DNA of 64,000 nt from Celoporthe dispersa (lineage: Eukaryota; Ascomycota; Sordariomycetes; Diaporthales; Cryphonectriaceae), in NCBI GenBank assembly GCA_016584495.1, contig WAID01000002.1, positions 1,240,001-1,304,000 of the forward strand. The letters are read 5' to 3'. Positions 54,797 through 64,000 of the stretch are shown here, in pieces (within the stretch, counting starts at the first letter, position 1; the number at the start of each line of letters is the position of its first letter). A program made the position numbers and the translations under genes. The notes beneath the pieces are model-generated. The model was not told where the DNA came from. It saw only the letters and a list, made by a program, of their open reading frames with translations, and ran no database searches.

Positions 54797-57700
54797 CTAT
54801 ATCCCTCTCAAAAACTCCTCGAGGGTGAGGGGCTTCCTCACAGCATTATTCAACCCTTCATGAAACGTAACCCACACCTTACGGTCGGATTTCGCCTCGG
54901 CCTGTCTCTTGCCGCTGTTCCCATCAGTCTCGGACAGCGGGAGAGCCTTCTCCACGATAACCCGCCCAAAAAAGTCCTTCTTGGTGATGGGTAGCATGGG
55001 AAGCGTCTTTGGGCCGCCGCCGTTCTCCTTGTCGTCGGATAGGATGTTCACATCAATGGCAACATCGTCGGCCGTTCCGCCGGCTTTGAACCGTGCTTGC
55101 CGGGCAGCTGCTTCGCGAGCAGCTATCGTCTTCTGAAGTTCCTGGTCGAGAACCTGACGCACGGCATAGCGGACGGGGATCTGAGTGGCGAATACGTTGG
55201 CCCCGGCAGTCTCGAAGGTAGAAAGCATATCCAGGTCGCTTCTCAAATCGTCAGCAAGGAGGTCGTTTTATTACCAAGACAGTTCTCGCCAAGGGGGCAC
55301 TCACGGATCCATCCTGTAGACCCACTGTGGTCGGCCTGCTGCGGACGAGCTTGCATCCTCGATCTTTCCCTTCAATAGCGATATGCCGACTTCAGCAAGA
55401 GCCTCCGCAGCACGGCGTACCATCTGCTTCTCCACATCCTTTCGAACACTCGCAACAGATCCCTTGTCAGTACTGCCGCCCACGACTACAGGTCTCACAT
55501 CTGGGGAGACGAGCCGGACGAGGAACGGCAGGAAGTCGGTGGCAATGTCCTCTGGGCTCCTGAAAGCACGCATCAGCGTCGGCGGCAGCTGCCCCTGTAA
55601 GCCCTGCAGCAGGGCCCGGTTCTGCTTCTCTGCCTCGTAGGCAGAGTAGTCAGCCCGCGGCCCCGTAAAAGGTAACGGCGCCGAGCCTTCCTCATCACCT
55701 TCTGCGGCGCGCCACTGCTTCTCGTAGCTGGTATTGGTGTGTGATCGGTGTGGGCTGGCAAAGAGATGGTGGCAGGCCAGCACAGGCTGGCTGAGGTAGA
55801 GTCCGAGTTCCCACTCCTGGGTCGCGAACAGGCGTGAGGAGCAGGTGTCGTGGAAATGGAGCCACTCATAGGCCTCGTCGGGTTTAGAGAGGTACGAGTC
55901 GTCGTTGAAATCGCGGTTTGGGTATTCCGAGAAGATGTCCGTGACGATACGGTCGACCTCGCCACTTGTGTCGACCATCTCGCGCAGACGCTCCATGGCA
56001 TTCTTCTTGAGGTGCTCCGTAAGGCCCAGCTGTGCCTGCGGCTGCTCATGTCGCGTCTTCTTGTCAAGGCTGGCGTCGGCATGTCTAGGGAATCCGGCTC
56101 CCTCCTGGAAGACACGGGTGACAATGTCCTTGGTGCCACCTCTGCCGAGCCCTCGTGCACCTCCGCCGCCGTGTTGCAGATCTTGTAGGACGTGTTTGTC
56201 AACCCACTGCCGGGTAAGCTGGAGTGCGCCCTTGGCGCGTGTCGCCTTGAGCCGTCCTGCGACCCACTCGCCGACGACCATGACCCCGCGGAGGTCTCCT
56301 TCCACAGCACCCTCTGCTCCGCGCTTCGCATCGATGCCGTTCGACATGCCCCATGCAGCCTCACAGAGCTTGCGCGCGGCATCCTTCTCGCAGGGGATTC
56401 CCTCCTTCTCGAAGACCGATCTCAACCTGTTGACCACAATCTCCACTGATGGCTTGCCGATACGAATGATCTCTGCGAGCCCCGACTGCCTCAGGGGCCT
56501 CAGGGAAGGATGGTACACATCGTTGCAGATCAGGACGAGAGGCCTCATCTGTCGGAAGTCGTCCCCCTTCTTCATGCGCGCACCCGATGCCGACGTCGCT
56601 GCGGCTGAGGCGTTCTTCTGGTCCGCAAGAAGCAGATCGATCAGGGCCTTGACGAATCCGCCATCGCCTGAAGCCCCGGATCCGGTGGTGACACCATCCA
56701 CCTCATCCACTACCACACAGACCGGGCGCGCCACCCTGGCTTTCTCTCCAGGTTTCGGCTTGGCATGCTCGACGGTCTTGACGCTTTCTGTGCCCAGGCT
56801 GGTCCTGATCCGGCCCTTGACGACGTCCCGACTCCGATCATCACTGGCGTTGATCTCCATGACTTCGTATCCTGCCTGTCGCGCGCATACGTGTGCGAGC
56901 GTCGTCTTCCCCAGACCTGGAGGCCCCGTCAACATGAGAACTTTTCTGTGCGGCTTGTCCTCCTCCTGCGGCTGGTTCTGCTGTTGTCTCCTGGTGGTTG
57001 TCGGTTTCGGTCTGGACGACGAGTGAGGGAAGACGATGGGGTCCCAGCGCTTCAGCCACCGAAGAACCTGCCGGTTCGTGAGGTCATCGCCGACAAGGTC
57101 CACGAAGCTCCGAGCTCGGTATTTCTCCGTCCACAACATCGTTCTTCTTGGCTTCCGTGTGTTATTCGGCGCCTCTTCTACAGATGGCACGACAGGGCTC
57201 TTTTCAGACGGTGCCTCCTTCGCCTTCTCGGCAGCCTCCATTTCCTTTGTGGCTGCGGCGACGAGCTGGTGGATGTCGACACCATAGTACGACCGCTTTG
57301 CACGGCCCTCCTTCGTCCTGGACCGGGCGGCGACCATGTCCTGGTATGCTGTGTTGGCAGCGGCAGGGCGCTTGAGGATGCCATCTGACCTTCCCGAGCA
57401 TGTGACGAAGGCATAGCCATCACGGCCGAGCCTCATGTGTTCGTAGGGCCTTGCGGTGGAGGCCGCCTGTGGTTGTGTGCCGCTGAAAAGGCGGGCATAC
57501 CGAGCCTCCTCCTCCTCGTCGAGCTGTTCCGCCTGCTCTGGAGCCCTCGCCCTCGGCAGCTCGACTGATCCCAGTCCTCGTTCCCCATCGTCTCCCGTCG
57601 CAGTCTCGGTATCTCCGTCGACAGAATGCGTCCCTGTCTCGCGCGTTTCCCGAGGATCGTCAAGCATAATCTTCTTGGGGCTGGGGCCTCGGTCTGCTTC

Positions 57701-57856
57701 CTCCTCCTCATCAGAGCTGTCGTCGACGAGGAAGCCTCCTGCGGCCCTCGGCTTGGCGGGCTGTCTGGGCGCATCTCGCGCTGGGGGAGGGCGTTTTCTG
57801 GGCACTGCGGGTGAGGAGCTGGGCGGGTACGCGATAGGAGAGGAAGGGGCAGCCAT
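54797..57856 (-). CDS. CTF18: Chromosome transmission fidelity protein 18 (RFC-like clamp-loader subunit)
   Basis: Two exons, 57856-55305 and 55241-54797, encode 998 residues. The AAA+ module has LWTEKYRARSFVDLVGDD before it (the RFC box), Walker A GPPGLGKT (311-318), the EINASDDRS sensor-linked strand and Walker B VVDEVDG (384-388). The N-terminus is acidic and disordered. The C-terminal exon has the conserved Ctf18 tail, including DFFGRVI and VWVTFHEGLNNAVRKP, used to bind Dcc1/Ctf8 and polymerase epsilon. Ctf18-RFC loads or unloads PCNA and supports sister-chromatid cohesion in the nucleus. The start at 57856 is chosen over an upstream in-frame ATG (57994) because the preceding 46 residues are not conserved-looking. 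A housekeeping gene, useful as a synteny anchor. Confidence 0.93.
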
Positions 57857-60800
57857 GGTGGACGGATCGAGATGCAGACTAGCTGTGGGACCTATGGCTC
57901 TGAGGTCGACATGGACGAGATTTGCTGTGGTGGGTGTCCTGTGGGTGTCCTGGAGTTTTGTTCTGGTTGCTGTGGATTTGTCGTGCGGCAACAACGCGTC
58001 TGTATTCCCACTTTAAACCCCAAACGCGTCGCGTCTGGTCTGGCTGAGACAGTCAACCCTAACCCTATCAACGACATTCTCGCTTTCCCGGCCGCTTATA
58101 AGCCCAGGTGTAAGCGTTTAGATGTTTTGCTTCCAACTTCCAAGATGATTGTATCGAGTTTGGAGAAAGCTGAATGGTTCTAAGGATGCTTAATTGCTCT
58201 GTAAGTTCCACCTGGCTGGAGGCTGTCTGGTCCCTGGCTGCAAGGTCCAGCTGAGGTTTCATCACCAGGCTGTGTGTGTGCTGGGCTCGCTGCCAATGCA
58301 CTAATTACTCAAGTATGTAGTCAGATTTCAATTATTGTGCATTTGGTTTTCCATAATCAATTACATGATCTGAAGAGTTATCACTCTGGGTCGTCATTCG
58401 GCATGATAAAATTAGGCAACATGGCTCTTTGTCATTCCTCAACTTTGTTTTTGATACACCTTAGTTAGCACTAGTTGAGAAGCCTCTCCAGAAGCTATGG
58501 TTGGCTATGTGTAATTCATACAATACACAAGTATACTTGGCTTGTCTGAAAGGGCTTCATGGTTCCCTTTGATTGCTTGTTCAGCAGCCAGAGAGGTTCT
58601 GCTGGCCCCTGAGTGAATGAAGAGCTTTTCCTACCTAAGCATGTTGAGTGAATAAAAATGGGTCCGTTTCCTTCACCCAGTCCCAACACTACTTGGTCCC
58701 AACACTGTGTAGGCCGACACTACAGCCCACACACTGGCTCCTTGCCAGCAGCCACTGGGAGTCCTGAGGTACGTTGTTGTTGTTGGGCCCCTTCCCTGTC
58801 CCTGACCAGTATCACTATGCAGAAGCCGTATCTGAGGGTATCGTACCTGCGAACAGCAATCTTTTCTACTCAACTACTCGAGTTTCTACATCTGGCTCTT
58901 CCATTCCCACCCTCTGTGCCCTTTCATACCTCAGAAGTCTCAGGACCGACCGCACTATATACTGAAAGAGTCATTACAGAAGATCCGCCACTACATGGAC
59001 TGTGACGAGTCCCGTTCTACCATACTCGTGTGCTCTTGTCAGATACTAATTATGGCCGCAGATCTCTCGTCCAAGTCTCTCGCAAGCAGCCTTTTCCTCC
59101 ATTGCACCAACCGGTCCCGGCAGCATGTATCAACACTCTTCAAGCAGCGAAAGCTCGAGCTACATAATCTCCCTTGGTACCCGTGGAGCGGCCCAACAGC
59201 CTTCTCTGGACCACATTCAGGAACAGAATTGAAATGCACAACCGCCATTTCCTCTTTGTGCCCTTCTGGGTTTCTTCCGAAGAGTCGGTAATACCCTTGA
59301 AAAGCAATATAAAAAACCAGCTGGGCCTGGGCTAAAGATCCTCGAGACACGGACCGTCTTTCCAGCAGTGGGCTGTCTCGCCCTCGGCATCGAAGGGTTG
59401 TTCCAAGCCCTAATTCCAAGCCCTACGCCTTCACAGCGTTGTCGACGATGACAAACTCAAGATCCTCAGAGCAGAGACCCCGGTAGAAGACATGAAACAG
59501 TTGAGAAGAGTGGACGAGCACACAAGACTCTCTATCAAAGACTACAATGGCTGATTTCGTAAAACCACCACAGGCCTACAAAGCGAGACACCACTTCCAG
59601 GCTCTGCTACATTGCCTATACCTTCTTCGCACCCAACATCGCCCTCCACCTCGTCTTTACTAGCATCAACATCATCCGCTACGTCTTGTATCCCGAGTTA
59701 TAGACCACGATAGTCAATCATGTAGGGGTAGCTTGGGGAACCTCGTGGGCTTGCAGCTTGCTCCGGTACGGTACGAGATCTTTTCTGCGGAGAAACCATC
59801 GGCCCTTTTTTTCTGCCAGACAATGGCTCTAGAGCCAACACACTGACAAAACGGGCGTCGCCAGGTAGGGAGAACCTGTCCATCTCTCTATTCCAAACGC
59901 CGCCCCGAACCTCTGCCGTCAAGGGCAATTGGTACGACGCTCACATCGTCACGATCCGGCAACGCGCGCCTCTTCGTACGCATACTTTCAACAAAGCCAG
60001 ACGGAGATCTTAGGCCTCACATTAGACATACCCAAGGAGGAGAACCTGCCGGACGCAGCAACAATAATTCACATTGTTGGGATGAACAAGGAGGTGTATT
60101 TACAGATGAATCCTGTAGAGTCATCCCTGAGGAAATGGCTCTGCTGGCTGTTTGCTTGCCAGAGAGGAAAGCAGCCCTTGTTCTTCTTCTTATCCGTCAT
60201 TCATCTCTCATCGAGACTAACTAGACTCCCTCTCATATAGAGTATATACCTCCAGGCTTACGACGAAACAGACTGTTGACGCTTCCGGCGACCATCAAAT
60301 CACCTTCCCCCCTGGCCCCTTGGGCAGCCGACAACCACACAGATGCTGGCACCCGCCAGCCAGACAGAACGCTTCTTGCGCCTTCTCAGCTTGTTCCGGC
60401 CATTTGAGATCGACGTCCAAGATTTGGGGAGGCATTGTGTGACATACACCCTCCTCCTGGGGCTCCGAGGCTCCAAGAAGAGGTGGTCATGATGGAGTTA
60501 GGCCATCTCTCTGTCACCCAGAGGAAGAAGTCTCATCCTCTGGGACCATTGGTGGACAAACTGTTTGGGTGTCTTGACCTGGGGCCATCTCAGGTACTTG
60601 GCAGCCCAAGACACATTGCTGTTTTTCGTGGCAGAACCATGCATGAGCCTTGTACAGTGGATAATGTCGTGTCTGTGCAAGATCCTCAGCCTACAGCACA
60701 ATGTTCCATACATAACGACACCACCTAGCCAGCCTGCTCTGGGGATGGTCATGGTATTAGTCCTCACATACTTAGCGTCGCCATCCAGATACTATGAGTC

Positions 60801-62275
60801 TTTGAAACATGCAACTTGGCCTTTATAATTCCTATAAAGTAATATGGCTAAGGTTATCACAATTTCTGATATATAGTCCAAAATAGCGAGACCTTTTACT
60901 CACCCTGGATGCTCTTTCTTCTCGACCTTCAAGCATTGCAACATTCCCAGAGATGCCTCCAAGTGCATACCCAGCCACCATTAGACAGACAGTGGCAGAA
61001 CTGCCGTTGCACAGTTAGTAGACATGTCACTACTTCTAACTTGTATCCTCGAAAACCAGATACTTTCTCTTTCAATGAGCTTTGGGTCCAGACACTCATG
61101 GCCCTCCAATGTGCTGTACTGATTGCCCTCCCCAACATACAAGCCCACCCTCTTAGACTCCTCACTAGTTGTAAATGGCACTCTGGCTCCTAATTAACCT
61201 TCAAATTGCATTCAACAGTGTACCAGTTCTTCGTGTCACTACAGTTGACTGGCTGGCCCCGCCCCAACATGATCCCTTGATGTCCACCAGGCCCCGAAAC
61301 CTCCTGCACACAATGCCTTTTCTTTCTTATTTGTAATTTACAATAGCTGGGCACCTTTTTTGAGAAACCTTCAGTCCCTGCTGTCCACTGCAAGGATCAT
61401 ATGTCACTATTTCCGAGTGACTGGGCCTCTCCCCCTGCCTCCACTCCCCCAAGCCCTGATGCCAGCAACAAATTTTCACCAACAAGACAATTAAGGGACT
61501 GCTTTCCCAATTGTATGCTCTACAATAGCTGTGCTTGTAAGTTGAATATTTGAATTATTCACTCCCCAGCTTTTCCAGCCACTAGCCCCCTCTGCGCCCC
61601 TCAAATTGAGTGACTGGCCGCAACCTCTGCGTCACCTCCTCCCCAGCCCTGATGCCAGCCAGAATCCTGGCCACTTTCACTATTTCTTTCTCTCTTGGAT
61701 TCTCTGCGCAACCACTGTGACAGGTATATTGCCTTCTTCCACCCTTTCACACAGCATCATCATTATCATCATCATCCTAACAAATTGGCCAGGGCAAACC
61801 ATCTTCGAAGGAATCCTCGAGCGTCTGCCGCCGAATCCCACCACATCTCTTCACAGGTACGTAGCGCCCCCAGCGCACGATGCCCCAGGCCCGTCTGTCA
61901 AACTCCTCCATCAAGAAGCCATTCATGGCCATCCCTGCGGGGTCTGCCTTTTTCTTTTCTCTCTTCCCTTCTCTGCCGTCCAGAGCAAGCTCAAGGTCGA
62001 ATTCGAACGCCTCTGACCCGTCCTCAGGTCGCCAGATCGCTGGAAGGCCACCCCGCTGCCCTTAGAATCAATACCCAACCTCTCGACCAACGCAAACAGC
62101 AGCACAGGTCCATTATTTCCCCTTCTTCTTCTTCTTCTTCTTCTCTCTCTCTCTCTCTCTCTTCTTCGTCTTCTTCTTCTTCTCCTCCTCCTCCTCCTCC
62201 TCCTTCTTTTCGTCCCCCTTCTTTTTCCTTCATCCTCCTCCTTCTTCGTTCTAGTAAACAGAAAACAAAGCGACC
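57857..62275. other. Gene-poor region of about 4.4 kb
   Basis: The left end is the CTF18 promoter. Between about 59300 and 60110 the plus strand shows short protein-like fragments in changing frames: a transmembrane-like segment ending at a stop near 59701, a Leu-Gly-rich stretch near 59730-59820, and an acidic stretch near 60000-60110. They suggest a decayed gene, but no frame or intron set joins them. The right end is a pyrimidine-rich promoter. Confidence 0.4.
62105..62230. repeat. Poly-pyrimidine TTC/CT/TCC tract in 5' leader
   Basis: A nearly pure pyrimidine tract built of (TTC)n, (TC)n, (TTC)n and (TCC)n blocks, ending 46 bases before the ATG at 62276. It is likely part of the promoter or 5' UTR. 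Confidence 0.85.
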
Positions 62276-63655
62276 ATGAACTTCCCACGCAACCAAACCC
62301 CCGAGGCTCGCGCCAACATGGCTGCGACAAACTCTTCCTCTGGCGCGCCTGGATACGGAGAGCCTGGCTACGGTCCTGCTGGTGTCAACGACACAGACCA
62401 ATTCCTTGCCGCCCGCTCCAGGTTCACCCAGCCCCGCCAGCAGACTCCCTTTAGCTTTTCGTCCCCTTTCACCGCCGCAATGCTCGGTTCAGAGATGCGT
62501 GCCCCCGCCGACCCCGCCCTTCTCATAGACCCGGCCCTGACCATGTCCTCGAGCCCCCTCAGCGGTCCTGGTGGTAGTGATGGTGTGGTGCTGCCCAATG
62601 CTGGCTTCGCCTCGCCCGTCCACGTCGAGCTGCAGCCGAGCCGCATTCAGGATGCAGGCTACACCCGCCACCCCGACCCAAACTTCCGACCGTACGGGCC
62701 AAACCAGTGGGTCGATATCCTCTACGACCACACGCTTCTCCGGTACATCTCCAAGAACGAGATCAACGACATCAAGAAGCACTGTGAGAAGCTGGCCCAG
62801 GCGGCGGACCCCGACGATCCCCTCCCCGCCCCGATCGAGGACGGCCCCTTCACCACCGCCGACGCCCAGGCCGTGTGGAAGTACTGCACCGTGTACATCA
62901 AGCGCCGCGACCAGCTGCGCAACAATGTCTCGGCCAGGAAGTCCCGCTCCAGGAAGGACAACGAGGTCAAGCACTGGAGGATGATCGCCCTGGCGGCTGG
63001 CGCGCCCGATGTGCCATTCGAGTTCAACCCCGAGGACCCAGCCTACGCCGACGAGGCCCTGGTGCCTCGGGAGACGCAGGATGCCATCGATGCCATGCGG
63101 GCCAGCTGGACGGGAGCCCCTTCTGCCGCAATTCCCACGCCCGCCAGGTTAGAGTCGGCCCCAGCCGCTGAGCCCCTGACGACGCTGCCTCCAGGCCAGC
63201 AGCGTCTACCAGCATTCGAGGGCTCCGGTTCCAGCCCCGCTCTGGCAACCGGCCCGGGCCAGAACGTGGACTCGTCTCCGACCCCTCACCGCCCTCAGAC
63301 TCGAGCTGCGACGAGGTCGCGGGGCCGTGGTCGTGGCCGCGACAATGGCAGCCAGGGTGCAGCCGGCGCTCGTGGTCGTGGTCGCCACAACAATGGTGGT
63401 GACCAGGATGCCGTCGGCCATCCTGCAGCACCACTGCCACCACCACCACCACCGCCCGCTGCCTCTCCTCCTCTCGACCAGCGCTCCACCCCTTCGAACG
63501 CGTCGCCTGGTCCTGGCTCAGTCCCTCCGACGCCTTCCATGATAGACCACCTGCGGAACCAGATGGTGGATCGGGATACCAGTCAGGGTTCTGTCCTGGA
63601 AGGCAGGAAGGAGGAAAATGTGGACTGGGGTGATTACCAGAATGGCTTTGTGTGA
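62276..63655 (+). CDS. Protein with bZIP-like basic region and RGR-rich tail
   Basis: Intronless, 459 residues. The conserved-looking core is residues about 130-250: a helical region (WVDILYDHTLLRYISKNEI), then a basic stretch RRDQLRNNVSARKSRSRKD (210-228) that fits the bZIP basic-region spacing Asn216-x7-Arg224. The following residues lack the leucine heptads of a zipper, so dimerisation by a standard coiled coil is doubtful. The C-terminal third is disordered, with RGRGRGR and RGRGRH boxes (about residues 348-370) that could bind RNA or be methylated, then a Pro-run. A second in-frame ATG lies 14 codons downstream. A nuclear DNA- or RNA-binding role is inferred only from these motifs. Confidence 0.7.
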   Translation: MNFPRNQTPEARANMAATNSSSGAPGYGEPGYGPAGVNDTDQFLAARSRFTQPRQQTPFSFSSPFTAAMLGSEMRAPADPALLIDPALTMSSSPLSGPGGSDGVVLPNAGFASPVHVELQPSRIQDAGYTRHPDPNFRPYGPNQWVDILYDHTLLRYISKNEINDIKKHCEKLAQAADPDDPLPAPIEDGPFTTADAQAVWKYCTVYIKRRDQLRNNVSARKSRSRKDNEVKHWRMIALAAGAPDVPFEFNPEDPAYADEALVPRETQDAIDAMRASWTGAPSAAIPTPARLESAPAAEPLTTLPPGQQRLPAFEGSGSSPALATGPGQNVDSSPTPHRPQTRAATRSRGRGRGRDNGSQGAAGARGRGRHNNGGDQDAVGHPAAPLPPPPPPPAASPPLDQRSTPSNASPGPGSVPPTPSMIDHLRNQMVDRDTSQGSVLEGRKEENVDWGDYQNGFV

Positions 63656-64000
63656 GGGTCTGTCTTGAGGGAGGGGCAGCCTGGTGACAGAGCTATGCTT
63701 CCTTGTTTGACGTCTCGCCGTTGCTAAGAATCACCAGCTCATGGCGCAGGAATTGCACAAGAACCTACCAGTACTGGCAAAATCCGCCCCACACATAACG
63801 ACATACTGGCGAGCTTTTCCTCAACAGCAGTCTGGTTTTCCCCTACCCTACAGCCCAAGCTCTCGACTCCTCGCGGCGTGAGTCTCCACGGCGGCACACC
63901 TCCCACCCTGAGCATATCAATCTACAGCACTGGAGTTTGGGTGCAGTCCTATCAAGGACTTTTACAATTCTTTTCTTTTTCTTTATTACTTTTTTTTTTC
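63656..64000. other. Intergenic, right edge
   Basis: 3' region of the bZIP-like gene; ends in a T-rich run. Nothing else seen. Confidence 0.5.

Noticed and set aside
58050..58070. Telomere-like CCCTAACCCTA
   Set aside because: Only two units next to a housekeeping gene; chance occurrence.

Overview
The window looks like nuclear DNA of a filamentous ascomycete (Pezizomycotina, most likely a Sordariomycete). Genes carry short introns (about 40-150 nt) with GTRNGT-type donors, CTNAY-type branch points and AG acceptors. The gene families are typical of this group: GH115 alpha-glucuronidase, hybrid histidine kinase, DUF7730, PTH11-like rhodopsin-fold receptor, UstYa/DUF3328, STAND-type N-terminal domain, NO VEIN-like ATPase. 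No rRNA, tRNA, CRISPR or intact transposon was seen. All coordinates come from reading the sequence and splice signals by eye; no database search was run.

Layout. 0-6 kb: a STAND/NLR-like N-terminal gene cut by the window edge, a small membrane protein, a glutathione S-transferase-like gene, and a possible PD-(D/E)XK-fold gene whose start codon abuts an 18-bp minisatellite. 6.7-14 kb: a small secreted/membrane PLDc_N protein, a GH115 alpha-glucuronidase and, convergent to it, an MFS sugar transporter, together a plausible glucuronoxylan-use pair. 17-20 kb: two neighbouring DUF7730 (F-box-like) paralogs. 20.8-24.7 kb: a hybrid histidine kinase. 24.7-28.7 kb: gene-poor, with fragments of a possible decayed membrane-protein gene and an AT-rich stretch.

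28.7-38.6 kb is an accessory island of conflict/immunity-type genes: a NO VEIN-like protein (GHKL ATPase plus C-terminal DUF3883 nuclease-like domain), an OTT_1508-like zinc deaminase, and an AIG1/GIMAP-like GTPase with a C-terminal CaaX box. 39.7-42.4 kb holds a disordered hypothetical protein with a 69-bp in-frame duplication and a proline iminopeptidase. 43.1-45.1 kb holds the most exciting pair: a UstYa (DUF3328) oxidase-like gene convergent with a small secreted-type gene carrying three KR (Kex2) sites in imperfect repeats. This is the minimal layout of a dikaritin-type fungal RiPP cluster. 48.5-57.9 kb: a PTH11-like receptor, a GNAT acetyltransferase, a Kre9/KNH-like secreted protein and the conserved replication-factor gene CTF18. 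58-62 kb is gene-poor; 62.3-63.7 kb holds a protein with a bZIP-like basic region and an RGR-rich tail.

Quality caveat. At least seven otherwise well-preserved genes need exactly one inserted or deleted base, often in a short homopolymer, to stay in frame: 5135-5138, about 8709-8727, about 17852-17866, 32851-32857, about 38343-38350, 45078-45082 and about 53643-53650. I read these mainly as residual indel errors of the sequence, with recent pseudogenisation as the alternative.
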